A program made the translations under genes and the position numbers. Shown here in pieces: positions 17,568 to 17,692 of a stretch of 17,692 nucleotides of DNA. The notes beneath the pieces are model-generated. The model did not search any database. It worked only from the letters and a program-made list of their open reading frames with translations, and had not been told where the DNA came from. Numbering within the stretch: the first letter of the stretch is position 1; each line of letters begins with the position of its first letter. The DNA comes from Pleurotus ostreatus/Saccharomyces cerevisiae fusant (lineage: Eukaryota > Opisthokonta). The stretch is from assembly GCA_024196135.1 (NCBI GenBank), contig JAMQCK010000688.1:1-17692 (forward strand), read 5' to 3'.

Positions 17568-17692
17568 ATGGGCTGTACGTCGCTGCCCCCGCCCTCGGAG
17601 GCACCCTTGATGACCTTCCGCTAGCCAACAAACCCCGTGGACTTCAGGCCGCGCGCAAGCTGCGCAACGATCGCCGCGAGAACCGCTGGGTG
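17568..17692 (+). CDS. RPS23: 40S ribosomal protein uS12 (Rps23), 5' end only; gene runs off the window
   Basis: The ATG at 17568 gives M-G and one base, then a 50-nt intron (17575-17624, GTACGT...CTAG), then exon 2 from 17625. The joined N-terminus is M-G-S-N-K-P-R-G-L-Q-A-A-R-K-L-R, followed by NDRRENRW, the highly conserved start of eukaryotic uS12. Rps23 sits in the decoding centre of the small ribosomal subunit; its functional loop containing a hydroxylated proline lies beyond the window. The family continues with A/E-D/E-K after the tryptophan, whereas the sequence reads GTG (17690-17692). Exon 2 therefore most likely ends at 17689 with a second intron starting there. An intron directly after the first few codons is typical of fungal ribosomal protein genes. 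Confidence 0.95.

Overview
The window reads as nuclear DNA of a filamentous basidiomycete, most likely an Agaricomycete. Genes are GC-rich and tightly spaced. They are broken by many very short introns (47-80 nt, mostly 47-57) with GTRNGY-type donors. The start of the ribosomal protein gene (M-G-S-N-K-P-R-G) is the form I associate with basidiomycetes. All gene models were spliced by hand from donor/acceptor sites, codon phase and remembered family conservation; no database search was run.

Layout. (1) 1-759, +: C-terminal part of a hAT-family transposase running in from the left edge. (2) 760-2104: no gene recognised; it holds a TTCTGCCG micro-repeat and a motif cluster upstream of TPS1. (3) 2105-3785, +: trehalose-6-phosphate synthase, one intron. 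(4) 3941-5537, -: TFIIH subunit p44/Ssl1, five exons, convergent with TPS1. (5) 5894-8066, -: secreted type-B carboxylesterase/lipase, 12 exons. (6) 8368-10153 and 10327-12088, -: head-to-tail tandem pair of F-box-like genes; the first carries an in-frame TAG that its sister lacks. (7) 12289-13298, -: NmrA-like NAD(P)-binding protein, four exons. (8) 13299-14791: about 1.5 kb without a recognisable gene. (9) 14792-16328, -: iron-type alcohol dehydrogenase/maleylacetate reductase family, eight exons including a 12-nt microexon. (10) 16329-17567: intergenic with promoter motifs. (11) 17568-17692, +: 5' end of the 40S ribosomal protein uS12 (RPS23) gene, cut by the right edge.

Housekeeping genes (TPS1, SSL1, RPS23) are interspersed with accessory ones (esterase, F-box pair, NmrA-like, maleylacetate reductase-like) and a transposon remnant. 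I see no operon-like or biosynthetic cluster logic and no clearly new system. The points most worth a second look are the F-box tandem pair with one disabled copy and a hypervariable linker, the in-frame 12-nt microexon, the missing metal-ligand aspartate in the dehydrogenase, an 11-bp-period repeat upstream of TPS1, and a GTCACGTG element placed similarly before SSL1 and RPS23.
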